From Piper betle (lineage: Eukaryota > Streptophyta > Magnoliopsida > Piperales > Piperaceae), in assembly GCA_033002965.1 (NCBI GenBank), contig JAURVB010000783.1, positions 28,924 to 92,923 on the forward strand: a stretch of DNA of 64,000 nt, given 5' to 3'. The position numbers were made by a program, and so were the translations under genes. Positions within the stretch are counted from its first letter, which is position 1, and every line of letters starts with the position of its first letter. Of the stretch, positions 45,242-58,769 are shown in pieces. The notes below the pieces were generated by a model. That model searched no databases. It was not told the origin of the DNA and saw only the letters and a program-made list of their open reading frames with translations.

Positions 45242-48183
45242 TGTAACACCCCAAATCCGGTTCACGCTCGTGAACCGAACCGGCATGTTACAGGCCCCGG
45301 TTAGGTCGGCTAACCCGAACCTAACTCATGTGGATCCAATCTCGGCGTCTTAAGATGAAGATACGATCCATCATGAATGAATAAATACGCAAAATCCTAA
45401 CATGGTACTACATGAATGACAAGCAATTCAAAATACACACCAATACAGTTACGATCAAAATTCTGAAATCAAAACAGACAGGGTCTCCCCTAAAAGTGCG
45501 ATTAGGGTCCACCCTGTCAAAATAATATATACAAGTATATAAGCATATATCAACAATTTCATTACACACAATCTGATATACTATAAGCTCATTCTGGAAC
45601 TTGGGTCCTAACCCATCATACTTTTGCTGCGCTACTCTGATCATTTCATTTCATGTCATTGTCATGCATCAAACATTTAATCATGTCATTCACAAAATAA
45701 TAACATAATAATACAATATTAAACATTCAGAAATCTAACATGTGTGTGCACAAGACCTCATTGCTCCTCCGTCCAAGCTGGCTCATCCATCTCGTGCTTA
45801 TCACCTACATATATATAAGAAAAACGTCAGTAACAAGCGTTACTGGTCCGGAAAATAAAATAACTATAACAAACTGGCTATGAGAGCAAACTCTCATCTG
45901 AAAGAAAACATCATACTCCACGTGAACACTCTGAAGGGCACTACTGAGGAGCCACTGGGCTGCAGACCCGGTAGCATCCCGAACTTACTGCTCTGCTGCT
46001 GGTACTGTGCTACTCTCAGCACTTCTTTTTCAGTACTTCTCATGAAACTTTATCCTAAGCCCTCTCCGAACCTCCATATCTCTCCTGGCCTTGAGCACGA
46101 AGGCCGAGTACTCTCAGGCAGTCGCCTTTAGTACCCTTTGAACCACAAGTCCGGACATGCGCTGTACTAAACAGTACCCGTAAACCTCCACGTTCTCCGG
46201 GTGTGAGGAACTCAAACGCGGAGTTGTCAGGATCCCTCGGGAATGGAACAGTCCGCTGGCACTAATCCAGAGCCCGCTTTGACTGTCACGGCATCCTCTG
46301 CATGGTACGTGCAGTCGGTTTCTCCATCTCTCGTCTCACTGAAAACTCGATAAAACTATATATATAGGCCTGGGAAGGGATTCATATAATAGGCCCGAAG
46401 GCAACTTGTGGTGGATCTTGTTTTCGAAATCATCCTCGAGGGATCTCATCCTCGAGGGGTTATTAATCCGGAAATATTCGGTTAAATGGCCCGAGTTAAG
46501 TGGGATCCAATAAAACACCACTTAACCCGCCCTGCAAATAATAAAATAAACATACAATAGAAAAGCGTAAAACAAGACGAGTCCTAAACGGACCTGGTAG
46601 AAGCTCCAAGCGTGTCATCGCGCCTAGGCGGCAAGCTCCTACTCCGTACCTACACATCAAAACTAAATACTAACGCCCGCTAACTAAATGATGCATCAAA
46701 TCCGACATGACCCTCACACCATAAAACCAACATTAACCATAACAATCAATATTTATAAATGTAAAAATAATTCCAACTTATCCTATTAACACCTATTTTA
46801 TTACATTTCCTAAGTTACGTTGTACTCGATTATCATACTCAAATTTACTTTACTTCATTAGCTCATTTAACCTTCATTCCCTGTTAATCACATCATGCAC
46901 ATGTTTACTTCATTCATAATCTTAACATTCATCATAATAATTAATCAACCCTAGCATGCTGTGCTAACAATCATCAAACTTTAACTTATAAATTCGGAGG
47001 TAATTATACCTCACGTCGTTGGCGATCGACGACGCCTAGGGTTCCGTCGCGCGTCTCGGAGCTCAAATTCGGCGCTCATCGGCGTCCGAAGCTCGATCGG
47101 GCTCCACTGAGTGAGCCCCGCGGAAGATCCGGTGAATTCCGGCGAATTCCAGAAATTCCAATTTTTCGGCGGTTTTCCGGCAGCTACTGGCGGTTTTCCG
47201 GCGGCTTCCGGTGGTTTTCCGGCGACAATCGCCGGCGGCGTCTACTAGTCGGAAAGGGGTCGTGTTGGGTACCCTCGGAACCGGCTCGGCGAGCCCGACT
47301 CATCTATGGCCTCAACATGGTCGACGGAGTTGGCGGCTCGCCGGAAAATGGTCAAAACAGTGGTGGCGGCGGTGGGTGACTCGATCCGGCCGGGATGGGC
47401 GGCGCTGGCCTCCGTTCCGGTCGGGGACGGTCGTGGGTTGGTCGAAGACGTCGAGGTGACCACTCGATCACGGCGGCGACGGTCGCCGGCGGCGAAATCG
47501 GCAACGCGAAGCGCAACGCGGGCGCGGCGATTGGCGAGGCGTTCCGGCGTCGCGGCGGCCACATGGTGGCCGGACCTGGTCGGGGCGGCAGGGCGACGCC
47601 GTGGCCGGGCTGGGCGGCGTCGATCGGCGGCCAGGCGGCGCCGGCCGTGGCGGCGGTGGCGCGCGAACAGGGCGGCGCGGGCGAGGGTTTGGGCGCGGGG
47701 GAAGAAAAAGTCGGGGTGAAAATGGGTGGCAAACTCGTAAATAATACTTGACTCGTCTCCGGCTCGAGTCAAGTATCATAACTAACTCGTATTAAATCCT
47801 AAAAAATTCATAAAAATCGGGAAAAATCCCGTAAAATCAAACAACACCAAAAAAATTATAATGATATGCTCTAGAACTATCAACCCACCCAAACTGCCCG
47901 AACGCGTCCTAACGCGGTAAACGGCCTAATACTAATTCTACGATCCACTATATATAAAAATAAAAAAATGACTGGCATACTCTCATATATCTGATAACTC
48001 ATTCTGTTCTGCTGTGTTCATGACGTTATCATCATATACTTGGGTACGCATGACCCTCATAGCTCATACACGCGACTGGCATCGGCTCGGTACACGTGTC
48101 CTGAAACTGACTCAACTCGAAAGATAACGGTCCAACCGACCGGTTCTGAATATAAAACCCTGACTCGAATCGTGGGTTTTACA
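45242..48183. mobile_element. Solo LTR of a large Ty3/gypsy-like element (family C, copy 1)
   Basis: 2942 bp starting TGTAACACCCCAAATCCGG and ending GGGTTTTACA, flanked by a perfect 5-bp TSD, ATTTA, at 45237-45241 and 48184-48188. There is no internal coding domain, so it is a solo LTR formed by recombination between the two LTRs. Copy 2 at 51534 is collinear along its full length. A GC-rich part at 47030-47720 is rich in CCGGCGG and TTTTCCGGCGG units and gives only shadow frames. The gypsy assignment rests on the TGTAAC-type start and LTR size, not on a polymerase. Confidence 0.9.
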
Positions 48184-48188
48184 ATTTA

Positions 48189-49001
48189 ACTGCAAACAAT
48201 AAACAAAAAAATTGTTAAAAGAATACAACACTTGTTATGAGGACGACAATTTAACCAACTCTTCTTTTATCCATTAAAATAGAAGGGCAGTAATATCATC
48301 TGTCCTTCGATTCTATGTTCAATGATGAATAAAAATATTCTTTCCATGAAATATATTCACTTTAGGAAAAAATAATTTTTTTAAAAAAAGCTAAATAAAA
48401 ATCACATTAAATATGTGCTGAGTATTTTTTTGGTAATTTGTTTTTATTTATGTACAGTGATTTGGGGGTTCAAATAATGGATTTTGTATGGGATGGACAC
48501 GTGGATTGCAATGTTAGCATCCATAATAGGTCTTTTCCCCTCTTTGTATGTTTCGTGTATGACTATTAGTCAGTGTCAGATAAGTGTTTCTGCATGCTCA
48601 TGAAAGTTGGAAAATAGGTCTCCAGCACGGTTTTGTGTTTTTGACTTTCTAGCTATTAATTAGAATTGGTTCTTCATTTTGGGTTCTCCAAAACATCTTA
48701 AAATTATATAAAAAAATTTAACTACAAGTTCCAAACCCTACAGTTTAGATTGACTTTGTGCCTATAACATTATCTAGTCACATAATTGCGATTGTGCTCT
48801 ATATGTTGGTCATGATTTGCTCGTAGTATTCAACATTGTTTTATATCAAATACAGATAAAAAACATGATGCATCTATTTCAAAGTATGTTGCTGCACATT
48901 ATTTGTCTAGATATTATGTATTATGGCTGCATTTCTATACTTGCTACTCGTTGCTGCATTAATGATAATATTCCTTTTTGCTAATCCTCATAAATCTAGT
49001 A
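48189..49001. other. Intergenic spacer between solo LTRs
   Basis: AT-rich. I see nothing I can name in it. Confidence 0.5.
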
Positions 49002-49006
49002 CTATA

Positions 49007-49506
49007 TGTTGGGATTAACCAAACAAAATCTTCATTTCAACAAGTAAGGATGAATATTACAAAACAAAATAAAGAGACAAGACAAGGCAATTATATGTGG
49101 AAAACCCTAAATTTGGAGAAAAAACTACGGGGTAAACAGCTAGATCAAATTTACTATATCACAATTTTGATACATAATAGATCCACAGGAGAACAAACTC
49201 CCCAATACTAATTTACTGTACTTTCTATAAAATTGGTATAAAGTCATAAAAGATAATAAAGGAAGAATATTATAAATTAAGAACTTGATGAAGTTATCAT
49301 TGAAGATTGCAAGATAATCTCAACAAAACATTCACCTTTTTTCAATCCACACAATTTTTTTCTCACTTTGCAGCAGCAAAAAACCAAAGAAAAAAATGTC
49401 GTACGTTACTTTTATTCCTTTCAACTAACCGAATCTAAAAAATCTTAATTTTTACTTAAAATAAGATTATAAATTCATATATTTATAAAAGAGGGACAAC
49501 CCAACA
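49007..49506. mobile_element. Solo LTR of the copia family seen at 1-1682
   Basis: 500 bp with ends TGTTGGG and CCCAACA, flanked by a perfect 5-bp TSD, CTATA (49002-49006 and 49507-49511). It aligns with the LTR at 1148-1682. The same orientation of sequence would mean a minus-strand element here too. No internal sequence remains. Confidence 0.92.
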
Positions 49507-49511
49507 CTATA

Positions 49512-51528
49512 TACGAGCGAACTAGGCAACTTAGCTATTACGGGGGCAATGATGCGCATGCAGATTTGACAGACGTTAAACAAACTATTCTGGAGTTACA
49601 GTCCAAGCCAGACCTTTTGTTCTTACGGTCACGTTGATTTCATCTTGAGTGTAGCTGCTAACTATGATTTCTATAGCCATATGATAGAATTCTTTAAATC
49701 AGTAGGGGCAGTGTAGGGAAAACTTCTCTATAAAGAGGTTTTTGGGCAACCCTGTGTCACTATTTTGCACATAATAATCTCCTTACATGTACAAAAGAAA
49801 TCATGTAATTATATATCATTGAAAGTAGAAAGTTCCATATGCATCTTGTACTTATATTTCATCGCATGATCAAAATACTATTTTAAGGAAGGACGAAAAT
49901 TGCTTCCCTTTATTAAGCTTCTTGTTGAGCAGCAAAGCAAACTATGAGATCAAGTTGGTTTTTTCTATCAATTGTTCATTAACCAACTGATAGGATACCC
50001 CAACTTGTACAAGTAGCTTTCTTTCGAGAGTCGGACTCTTTCAATCTTATTTCTATGTGTACATATATATAAAAAGACGCCATCACCATATTTTACGTAT
50101 ACCATACCATGGCTCGTAAGGCATAAACACTGAAATATATGGGTTGCAATAAATGAATACAAAAGCCATAACATTAACATGTTAAACCATAAGCATAATC
50201 AGCCACTAGGGAAAAAAGCCGACTTTGTAACTAGCTAGGGAAAAACTTAATATCAGCTAATATGGATATTCTTATGGTAGTTGAAGTTAATATGAACCAC
50301 TAGATTATGAAAATAGTTAGATAATGAGAGTAGGTTTGTCTAGTGCGAAAAAATAATAATAACCGTGATCTTAATGCAGGATGGTTAGATCTTTCTAGAG
50401 TTGAGTTGATATCCACACTAACTAATGTAAACTAATTTCTATAACCAACTTCTGAGACACATGAACACCTACATACCTTTAGGCACTAACTAGGCAAGAT
50501 CTCACACCGTACACTACCAATATAAGAGATAGATTTTAATTTAATAAAAAATTCTTGTTGAATAATGAGATAGACTATGATGATAAAATATCATTAAAAT
50601 AGAGTTTAATTTAAAAGATAGACTTCAATTAAATGGGAAAGTAAATTATAATAATTTGATTAATTTTTTTATTTTCCTGTGTTTTGATAGGTTGAATCTC
50701 ATACTTTTCATCCGAGTGATTTTTAGTTTTTCTTTTAATAATAAGAGTAGATTTTATGAAGTTGTTCATCCGAACTATATAATCAAACCCCCTCGTCGGG
50801 CCTATGCCTCCACAGCTAGCTATTAGCTAAGAAATAGTGCAAGGTAGTTTTAAAATCAAAGAAAAGTGATAAGAAGAAGGAGAAGATAATAGGAGATAGG
50901 TGAGTATTGAAAGCCCTAAATCATGGAAGTAATTGGAAGCTTGGAGTTTTATAAATACTCAGTAGTTGAGAAGAGAAGGGGGGCTCGTATGTTAAAAAAA
51001 AAAGGAGAGAAGAAGAGAAGAAAGAAGCAAGAAAAGAAGAAGGGGAGGAGACAATCATAGGAGATCCATCTCTGGCAACCCCTTAGCGCATTGGTGCAGA
51101 GCTTGGAGCGCCTCGGACGCAACTCAGTCGAGAACCACTGTCGTTGATAGCCTCCTTCATTGGAAAAGCCAAGAAAAGCTCCATGCAAGATTAAAAAATA
51201 ATATCAAGCAGTCACCTTGTCGGCGTTCCGGCCAGCCCAAGTTGCCTCCGGTCACACCATAACTTCCATTGAGTTCCCCTCATAGGTGGGAACAAAACTC
51301 ATCCGAGAGCCACCTCCAGAAAAGCCCTTTGTTGCTGGAAAACCTTTGAGAAGCGGCTCACCGAAGCAACGTAACAACAGAAAAAAACAAGAAGCAGTCA
51401 ACTTTGGCCAACCCGGGTCATTTCTGGCCACACCAACAGTTCCACCAGGCTCTCCTCAACAAACCAACAGACCTAAACTGAGATTTTCCACCGAGGAAGC
51501 TTGTAGTCACCGAAAAACTGCCTGAAAG
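49512..51528. other. Intergenic up to the second large solo LTR
   Basis: AT-rich to about 50930, then a more complex stretch (50990-51528) that continues on the other side of the LTR (54548-55080). I cannot assign it to a known gene or element. Its reading frames are short. Confidence 0.45.
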
Positions 51529-51533
51529 ACTGT

Positions 51534-54500
51534 TGTAACACCCCAAATCCGTTTTACGCTCGTGAACTGAACCGACATGTTACAGGCCCTGGTTAGGTCG
51601 GCTAACTCGAACCTAACTCGTGTGGATCTAATATCGGCGTCTTAAGATGAAGATACGACTCGTCATGCATGGATGAATGTACAGAATCCTAACATGATAC
51701 TACATGGATGACATACAAACTAATTTACACACCAATACAATTACGATCAAAATCAATAAAAATTCTAAAATAAAACAGACAGAATCCCCCCTAAAAGTAC
51801 AATTATGGGCCACCCTGTCAAAATACTATACACAAACATATATGCATATATCAACGATTTCATTCACACGGAATCTAATCTACGATATGCTCATTCTGAA
51901 GCTTTTTGAAGCTTGGGTCTCAACCCACCTGTGCAATCTATTCATATTTCACATCATATCGTCATGTCTTGGCACTTAATCCCAGCATATCATCATGTCT
52001 TAACATTTAATCACAGCATATCATGTTTTAGCATTTAATCACAACATTCTTAATATAATAACATCAAAAGCAAAATAGTAACCACTCTATCAACTGACAT
52101 GTGTGTGCAAGCGGCATCATTGCTCCTTCGTCCAGGCTAACACATCTATTTCATGGTTATCACCTACTTATAGTATAAAAATACGTTAGTAATAAGTGTT
52201 ATTGGTCCAAAATATAACTATAACAAATTGGCTATTAGAGCAAACTCTCATATGAAAGAAAGCACTCGTATACTTCTCGTGAATTCTCTGAAGGGCACCT
52301 ACTGAGGAGCCACTGGGTTGCAGACCTGGTAGCATCCCAAACTGGCTATGAGAGCAAACTCTCATATGAAAGAAAGCACTCGTATACTTCTCGTGAATTC
52401 TCTGAAGGGCACCTACTGAGGAGCCACTAGGCTGTAGACCTGGTAGCATCCCGAACTGTTTGTTTTGCTTATGCCCTTTCGGCATTTTTCTCATTTCATT
52501 TTTCTCTGGTCCATCAGTACATGTATATTCTAAGCCCTCTCCTTACTCCATAATTCTTCTGACCTAGAGCACGAAGGCCGAGTACTCTCAGGCAGTCGCA
52601 TTTAGTACCCTTTGAATCACAAGTCCGGACATACGCTATACTAAACAGTACCCATAAGCCTCCATGTTCTCCGGGTGCGAGGAACTCAAACGCAAAGTTG
52701 TCAGGATCCCCAGGAATGGAATAGTCCACTCACTAATCCAGAGCCCGCTTTGACTGTCACGACATCCGCTCATGATATATGAAGTCAGTTTCTCCATCTC
52801 TCGTCTCACTGAAAACTTTATAAAATTATATATATAGGCCTGGGAAGGGATTTATATAATAGGTCTGAAGGCAACTTGTAGTGGATCTTGTTTTCAAAAT
52901 CATCTTCAAAGGATCTCATCCACGAGGGTTTATTAATCCGGAAAACTGTTCGGCTAAATGGCCCGAGTTAAGTGGGATTCGATAAAACACCACTTAACCC
53001 GTCCTGTAGGCATTAAAACAACCATACAATAGATAGAGCATAAAAATAGACGAGTCCTAAAAAACCTGGTAGAAGCTCCAAGCATGTCCTTGTGCCTAGG
53101 TGGTGAACTCCTAATCTGTACCTACACATCAAATCTAGAAACTAATGCCCACTAATTGAATGATGCATCAAACTCGACATGAATATCACACACAACACAA
53201 TCATCATCTATCACAATCAACAATTCTCAATGTGAAAATAATTCTAACTCATCCTATTCATATTAATTTTATTGTATTTTTTGTAAGTTACGTTGTAGTC
53301 GAATAACGTGCTCAAATTTAATTTACTTAATACGATCACTAGCATTCGTTCACTATCAATCAAAGCATACCGATCATTACTTCATTCATAGTCAGATATT
53401 AATCAATCCTAGTTTGTTGTGCTAACAATCATCAAGTTTAAATAATCAAATTGGAGGTAATTATACCTCTCGTTGTCGATAATTGGCGACGGTTGGGGTT
53501 TCGTCGCGCATCTTAAAGCTCGAATTCGACGCTCGTCAGCATCCAAAGTTTGATCGGGTTCGATTGGATGAGCTCTGCAGAATATCTGGCGAATTTAAGC
53601 GAATCCGGTTTTTCGGTGGGTTCTAGCGGTTTTCCGGTAGGTTTCAATGGTTTTGTGGCTGCAATCTTCGACGGCGTCTGCTGGCCGGATTGTGGTCATA
53701 TTTGGTACTGTTGGAACCGGCTCGGTGAGCCCAATACATCTACAACATTGACGTGGCCAGAAAAGGCGGTGGCTCGCCAGAAAATGACAAAACAGAGGCA
53801 AGAAAGATGGGTGACTAGATCTGGCCGGCCTGGGCGGCGATGGCCTTCGCTCTGGTTGGGGAAGGACTTGGGAGGGTCAGCAACGTCAAAGAGGTGAATG
53901 GACGGTGGCGGCGATTCCAGCGTCGTGGAGGTCGGAGTCTGGCCGGGGTTGGTTAGGGCGGCACGACGACGCTGCGACGAGGCTTGGTGGCGACGATCGG
54001 TGGTGGCGGCGACACGCAAAGGGGGCAGCGGGCAAGGGTTTGGACGGGGAAAAAGAAAAAGGGTTGGGGGGTTAATCAATGGCAATATTGTAAATAAGAT
54101 TTGACTCAAGTCCGACTCAAGTCAAAATAATAACTAGTTCGTAATAATTTTAAAAAAAATACAGAAAAATAGGCAAAAATTACTATAAAATATATCACAC
54201 ACTATAACAACACAATGATATGGTCTGTAACTATTAGCCCACCCAAACTACCCCATAATGCATCCTGGAGCGGTAACAACCTAAAACTAACTCTACGATC
54301 CACTATAAAATAAGAAAAATAAACTGTAAACTGACATACTCTCATATATTCTGATAACTTATTATTTTCTGTTGTATTCATGATGTTATGATCATATATT
54401 TGGGTATATATGACCCTCATGGCTCATACATGCGACTGGCGTCGGCTTAGTACACGTATTCTGAAATATACTCAACTCAAAAATAACGGTCGAACCGACC

Positions 54501-54542
54501 ATCTCTGAATATAAAACCCTGACTCGAATAGCGGGCTTTACA
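51534..54542. mobile_element. Solo LTR of the same large family (family C, copy 2)
   Basis: 3009 bp starting TGTAACACCCCAAATCC and ending GCTTTACA, flanked by a perfect 5-bp TSD, ACTGT (51529-51533 and 54543-54547). It is collinear with copy 1 but more decayed: many CpG and GpC positions have changed and the GC-rich 3' segment (53480-54060) is less intact. It includes a private 114-bp tandem duplication (52231-52458). Confidence 0.9.
52231..52458. repeat. 114-bp tandem duplication inside LTR copy 2
   Basis: The unit starting GCTATTAGAGCAAACTCTCA is repeated directly at 52345 with very few differences. Copy 1 has only one such unit (about 45880-45995), so the duplication arose in this copy after the two LTRs diverged. 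Confidence 0.9.
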
Positions 54543-54547
54543 ACTGT

Positions 54548-56432
54548 TACCTGAGCAGCTCAATAGTAGCAAGCGGTCAACCTCTCAGACTCTTTCCGAC
54601 CAATCACTTCCACCGTAGGACAAGCCACCCCTCCAAACGGTCCCTCTAATCGCGAGCAACAAATCAAAGTCCAGTCCCATTGAAGAAGTCCGCCTTCGTC
54701 GGCAGTAAACAATGATAGAGCCCAGTCAAAAATCATTGCTATTGGAACTTTCCACTGGCACTGTCACTGACCATCTAACCAACACCAAGCCCCCCATCAG
54801 TTGTAGACCTATTGTTCTGGGCGGTCTCACCTCGTCGCCGTAGTCGACAATGCTCCACAATTGGCAGTGCTCCATTTGCTATTCGTTGTGTTTGCAAGTT
54901 CATTTGTGTCCGCGACCTGAGAAGCAACCCGATGAGCTGATCGCCTAAGCTTGGATCCCATGACCACATCTGTATACCCGTTTGCGGCCCAGATTCGAGC
55001 AGGCGCATCGTGAGCCACCTGCATCCCAGTGCACCCAAAAATGTCCATAAGCCTGCATATGCCACCCGGTTTGGTTCAGTCTTCAGTTGCCCTTACCAAC
55101 CCAAAGTAGTTTGATTAAGTAAATTATCACTCCAAAAATTAATTTGAAGGCCTTCCCTATTCGGATTGAGACGAAATTTGCTATCTCACTTTTTTTGAAT
55201 GTTTCAAACATAGTAGTGAAGTTATTTTGAAGATTTGAAGACAAAAAAGGGATGGACGAGGGCATTGGAGTCATAGATCTGAAAGACAAATTTCTTTAAA
55301 GATGATAAAATTAACTATTTTGCGTAAAATATAAAAATTAAGAAAAATAATGAATTTTTAGTTATTAAGTCACCGTGGACTGACTTAAGGATTCAAATTG
55401 AACCCTAAGGAACCACATAAAAAATCTTGGGAGTTCATTCTTTGCTCGCGACACTCTTATATTTTATTTATTACTCACACTATTTCTTTACATGGCAAGA
55501 GCACCTTTGGTCCTACCGAACTATCTAACTCAATTTGAAGCAAAGAGTAATTATGGGGCAGCAACCTGCACCCGAATGGAAGTTTCTAAAATCAATATTA
55601 TCAGTAAGTTTAGTTTGCAAAGAAAATGAAGTAGTAAAGATTATGTGAATGAATCTTAAGTTGCATTCCATGAAAAATGCTCAAAGACAGCCATAGGTAA
55701 AAGGTTCCTACATCAACTCGAGGTGCAATTATTTTTGTGTGTAACTGCTAATTCCTACCTCCACCACTTTACATATATTGCCTCAAAACAAGTCATTCTA
55801 AAATAGGCCACACGAACAACAGTCCACATTCGATAATTTTTTTCCAAAGCCATGTTACATAATCCATATTCCATAATGTTGACAGTGTAAGGATCGAATT
55901 TATTCCACATTTTTACGGAAGTATTGATGATAACCGCACAAGCAAATGCAAGTACAGTTATTTCAGAACAAGCTTCGTATTCAGTTATAATTAATTAACA
56001 GCTTGCATATCAATATACAAAACTTTAGACTTGAAAAAGCATTAAAACAAACATGAACAAAAATTGAAAAAAAAAAATGCTGCACTTTACAAAACTTCGC
56101 AGGTCTCATCTCATAATTACCATTAATCTAATTTTCAATATGTGGTTATGAGACGTACACTGCAAACCGAGGATCATAATTCTTAGATTTGTATGAGATA
56201 ACTAATACAATTCTTGAACTTTTCGAGGGGCAGCGTGGCTTTGCTTTCTCTTGTTTAATCCAGGACTATCCATATGCAGTCACACTTGGTCTTTGAAAAG
56301 GTTCACTAGATATACGTATGTACAAATTAAGATCTACGTATAAATCAATATTCAGTAACAAAATATAGCTATATATATATATACAATAATATTACCATGC
56401 GCCGCCTGTTTTTGCAGTGCAGCAGCGCATGG
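54548..56432. other. Intergenic right of the solo LTR
   Basis: 54548-55080 is the continuation of the sequence interrupted by the LTR. After that AT-rich, no gene seen. A short (TA)n run precedes the foldback cluster near 56360-56381. Confidence 0.45.
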
Positions 56433-58643
56433 TTTGTGGACCGTTGGATCTAATCCAACGGTCCACAATCAACCTCACAATCAGACCCCCCCACACCCCC
56501 TTCCCAACCCACTTTCATCCGCTCCGGTCGCCGCCGCCCGCCGCCTGCCCCATGCCCCGGTCTCGCCGGCCGGCCCTGTCCCTATCCTTGCCCCCGCCCC
56601 GCCGCAGCCCCTGCCCCTGCCGGCCTCCCCTGCCCCCGCCCCGCCCCTGACCCCGCCCCCGCCGGCTGCCCCCGGCCCCCACCCGCCGGCCAGTACATGC
56701 CCTCGTCCCGCCGGCCGCCCCAGCCCCTGCCCCGCCCCCCCCCGGCCGGCAGTCGCCGGCGGTGAGGTGGCGCGGGAAACAGAGGGGGGGGGAGAAACAA
56801 GGGAGGGTAACATGGTAATAAAAATTTTACTCGATTACATTCGAGCTAAATTTTTATTACAAAATAAATTTAAAAAGAAATAAAATAATTTCATAATAAA
56901 AATTTAACTCGGAATCGACTCTGAGTCATAACTCGAGTTAATACTATAAAATAAATTTTAAAAAATATAAATAATTTTGTAATAAAAATTTGACTCGATT
57001 TGCAAAGAACCGAGTCAAGTTTTTGTAATAAAAACTTAACTCGCTCCCTACTCGAGTCAATATTATGAAATAAAATTTACACAAATTTAAAAATAATTTC
57101 GTAATAAAAACTTGACTCGCTCCTAACCCGAGTCAAGTTTATTTACTCGAGTCTAGAGCTAGTCAAGTTTTTATTACAAAATCATTTTATTTTATTTTTT
57201 AAAATTTATTTCTTAATATTCACTCGAGTCGGGAACGAGTCAAGTTTTTATTACCAAATTGCCATCACCCCGCCGTCCCCCCTCCTCTTTCCCTTACTCT
57301 GTTCGCCGCCCCTCCCTGCTCTATTTTGTGGAGAGTTGCTGGAAGGTTGCGGGAGCGAGGCGACCGGGGAAGGCGAAAACACGCCGCCGGGGCAACGGTG
57401 GGGGTGGGGGGGGGGAACGCGCGCACGGGGGAGCGGCATCGAGGGAGGGGGGTCGGGGTGGGCCGGGCAGGGCAGAGCCTGCAAGGGCCCGTAATATATA
57501 GAGTCAAGTTTTTATTACAAAATTATTTTCTTTTTTAAAATTTATTTTGTAATCAAAACTTGACTCGGTCCAGAGCGAGATCGAGTTAAGTTTTTATTAT
57601 AAAATAAATTTATTACAAAATAAATTTTTAAAAAATAAATAATTTCGTAATAACAATTTGACTCAGTCGAACTCGAGTCAATACTATGAAATAAATTTTA
57701 AAAAAATAAAATAATTTCATAATAAAAACTTGACTCAGTTCTTTGCAAATCGAGTGAAATTTTTATTACAAAATTATTTTATATTTTTTAAAATTTATTT
57801 CATACTATTAACTCGAGTTATGACTCAGAGTCTATTCCAAGTTAAATTTTTATTATGAAATTAATTTATTTTGTAATAAAAATTTAGCTCGAATGTGATC
57901 GAGTAAAATTTTTATTACCATATTACCCTCCTCTGTTTCTCCCCCCCTGTTTCCCGTGCCACCTCACCGCCAGCGACCTTGCCCATCCCCGCCGACCACC
58001 CCTCTCGCCCGTCCCCGCCGACCACCCCCTCTCGCCCGTCCTCGCTCGGCGGCTACGAGCGAGGGCGGCGGGCTGGGGCGGCCAGCGGTGGCGGGGGCAG
58101 GGGCAGGCCAGAGGGGGGCTGGGGCTGGGGCAGGCCGAGGGGGGCTGGGGCGGCCAGTGGGGGCGGGGGGCATGGGAGGCCGGCTGGGGCAGGTGCAGTG
58201 GCGGGGTGGGGGCAGTGGCGGCCTATAGGGCGGGGGCGGGGGCGGGGGCTAGGGCTGGCTGGGCGGGGCGGGGCAGGGGCTGGGCGGGGGCAGGGGCAGG
58301 GGCAGGGCAGGGCTGGGCGGGGGCAGGGGAGGCCGGCGGAGGCAGGGGCAGAGGCGGGGCAGGGGCAGGGGCGGCCGGTAGGACTGGGGCATGGGGCGGC
58401 CGGCGGGCGGGGGCTGGGGGTGGCCGGCGGGGGCGGGCCAGGGGCTGGGGCTGGGGCAGGCCAGGGGCTGGGGCGGCCAGCGGGTGCGGGGGCAAGGGAG
58501 GCCGGCTGGGGCAGGCGCAGCGGCGGGGCGAGGGCAGGGGCGGCCTTCGGGGCGGGGGCGGGGTAGGGGCTGGGCAGGGGCAGGGGCAGCGGCGGGGTGA
58601 GGGTTGATTGTGGACCGTTGGATTAGATCCAACGGTCCACAAA
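56433..58643. mobile_element. Large foldback element with palindromic caps and C-rich/G-rich arms (E1)
   Basis: The left cap TTTGTGGACCGTTGGATCTA and the right cap are inverted copies, and each contains the self-complementary GGACCGTTGGATC..GATCCAACGGTCC pattern. Inside, the arms are reverse complements: 56758-57020 matches 57715-57975 closely (GGTGAGGTGGCGCGGGAAAC, then GGGAGAAACA, then the TTTTACTCGAT..ATTCGAGC repeats). The left arm is C-rich (56480-56760) and the right arm G-rich (58030-58610), with a C-to-G switching core at 57255-57490 between AT-rich spacers of TTGACTCG/CGAGTCAAG motifs. No transposase is present. The right arm is expanded relative to the left. Confidence 0.75.
58030..58610 (+). 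repeat. G-rich low-complexity block
   Basis: Nearly 600 bp built from GGGGC(GG/TGG)-type units such as GGGGCAGGGGC and GCCGGCGGGGGC. Runs of four or more G recur every few bases, giving high G-quadruplex potential on the plus strand. All frames read as glycine/alanine/arginine-rich (plus) or proline-rich (minus) peptide and are shadows. Confidence 0.9.
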
Positions 58644-58693
58644 GCAGCGCATAAGCGCTGCCAAAATAGAGGTAGAGCACTGTAGCGCTGCCC

Positions 58694-58726
<33 letters not shown>

Positions 58727-58769
58727 GGAGAAAGTATTGCTGTAATTGAGCACTGTGCTCAATTTTTTT

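Noticed and set aside
52186..52494. Open frame with a repeated 38-residue peptide
   Set aside because: It lies inside a solo LTR and the repeat is the 114-bp DNA duplication; copy 1 of the LTR has no equivalent frame.
54775..55065. 96-residue minus-strand frame right of the solo LTR
   Set aside because: No recognisable family; the sequence continues from the left of the LTR without a coding signal on that side.
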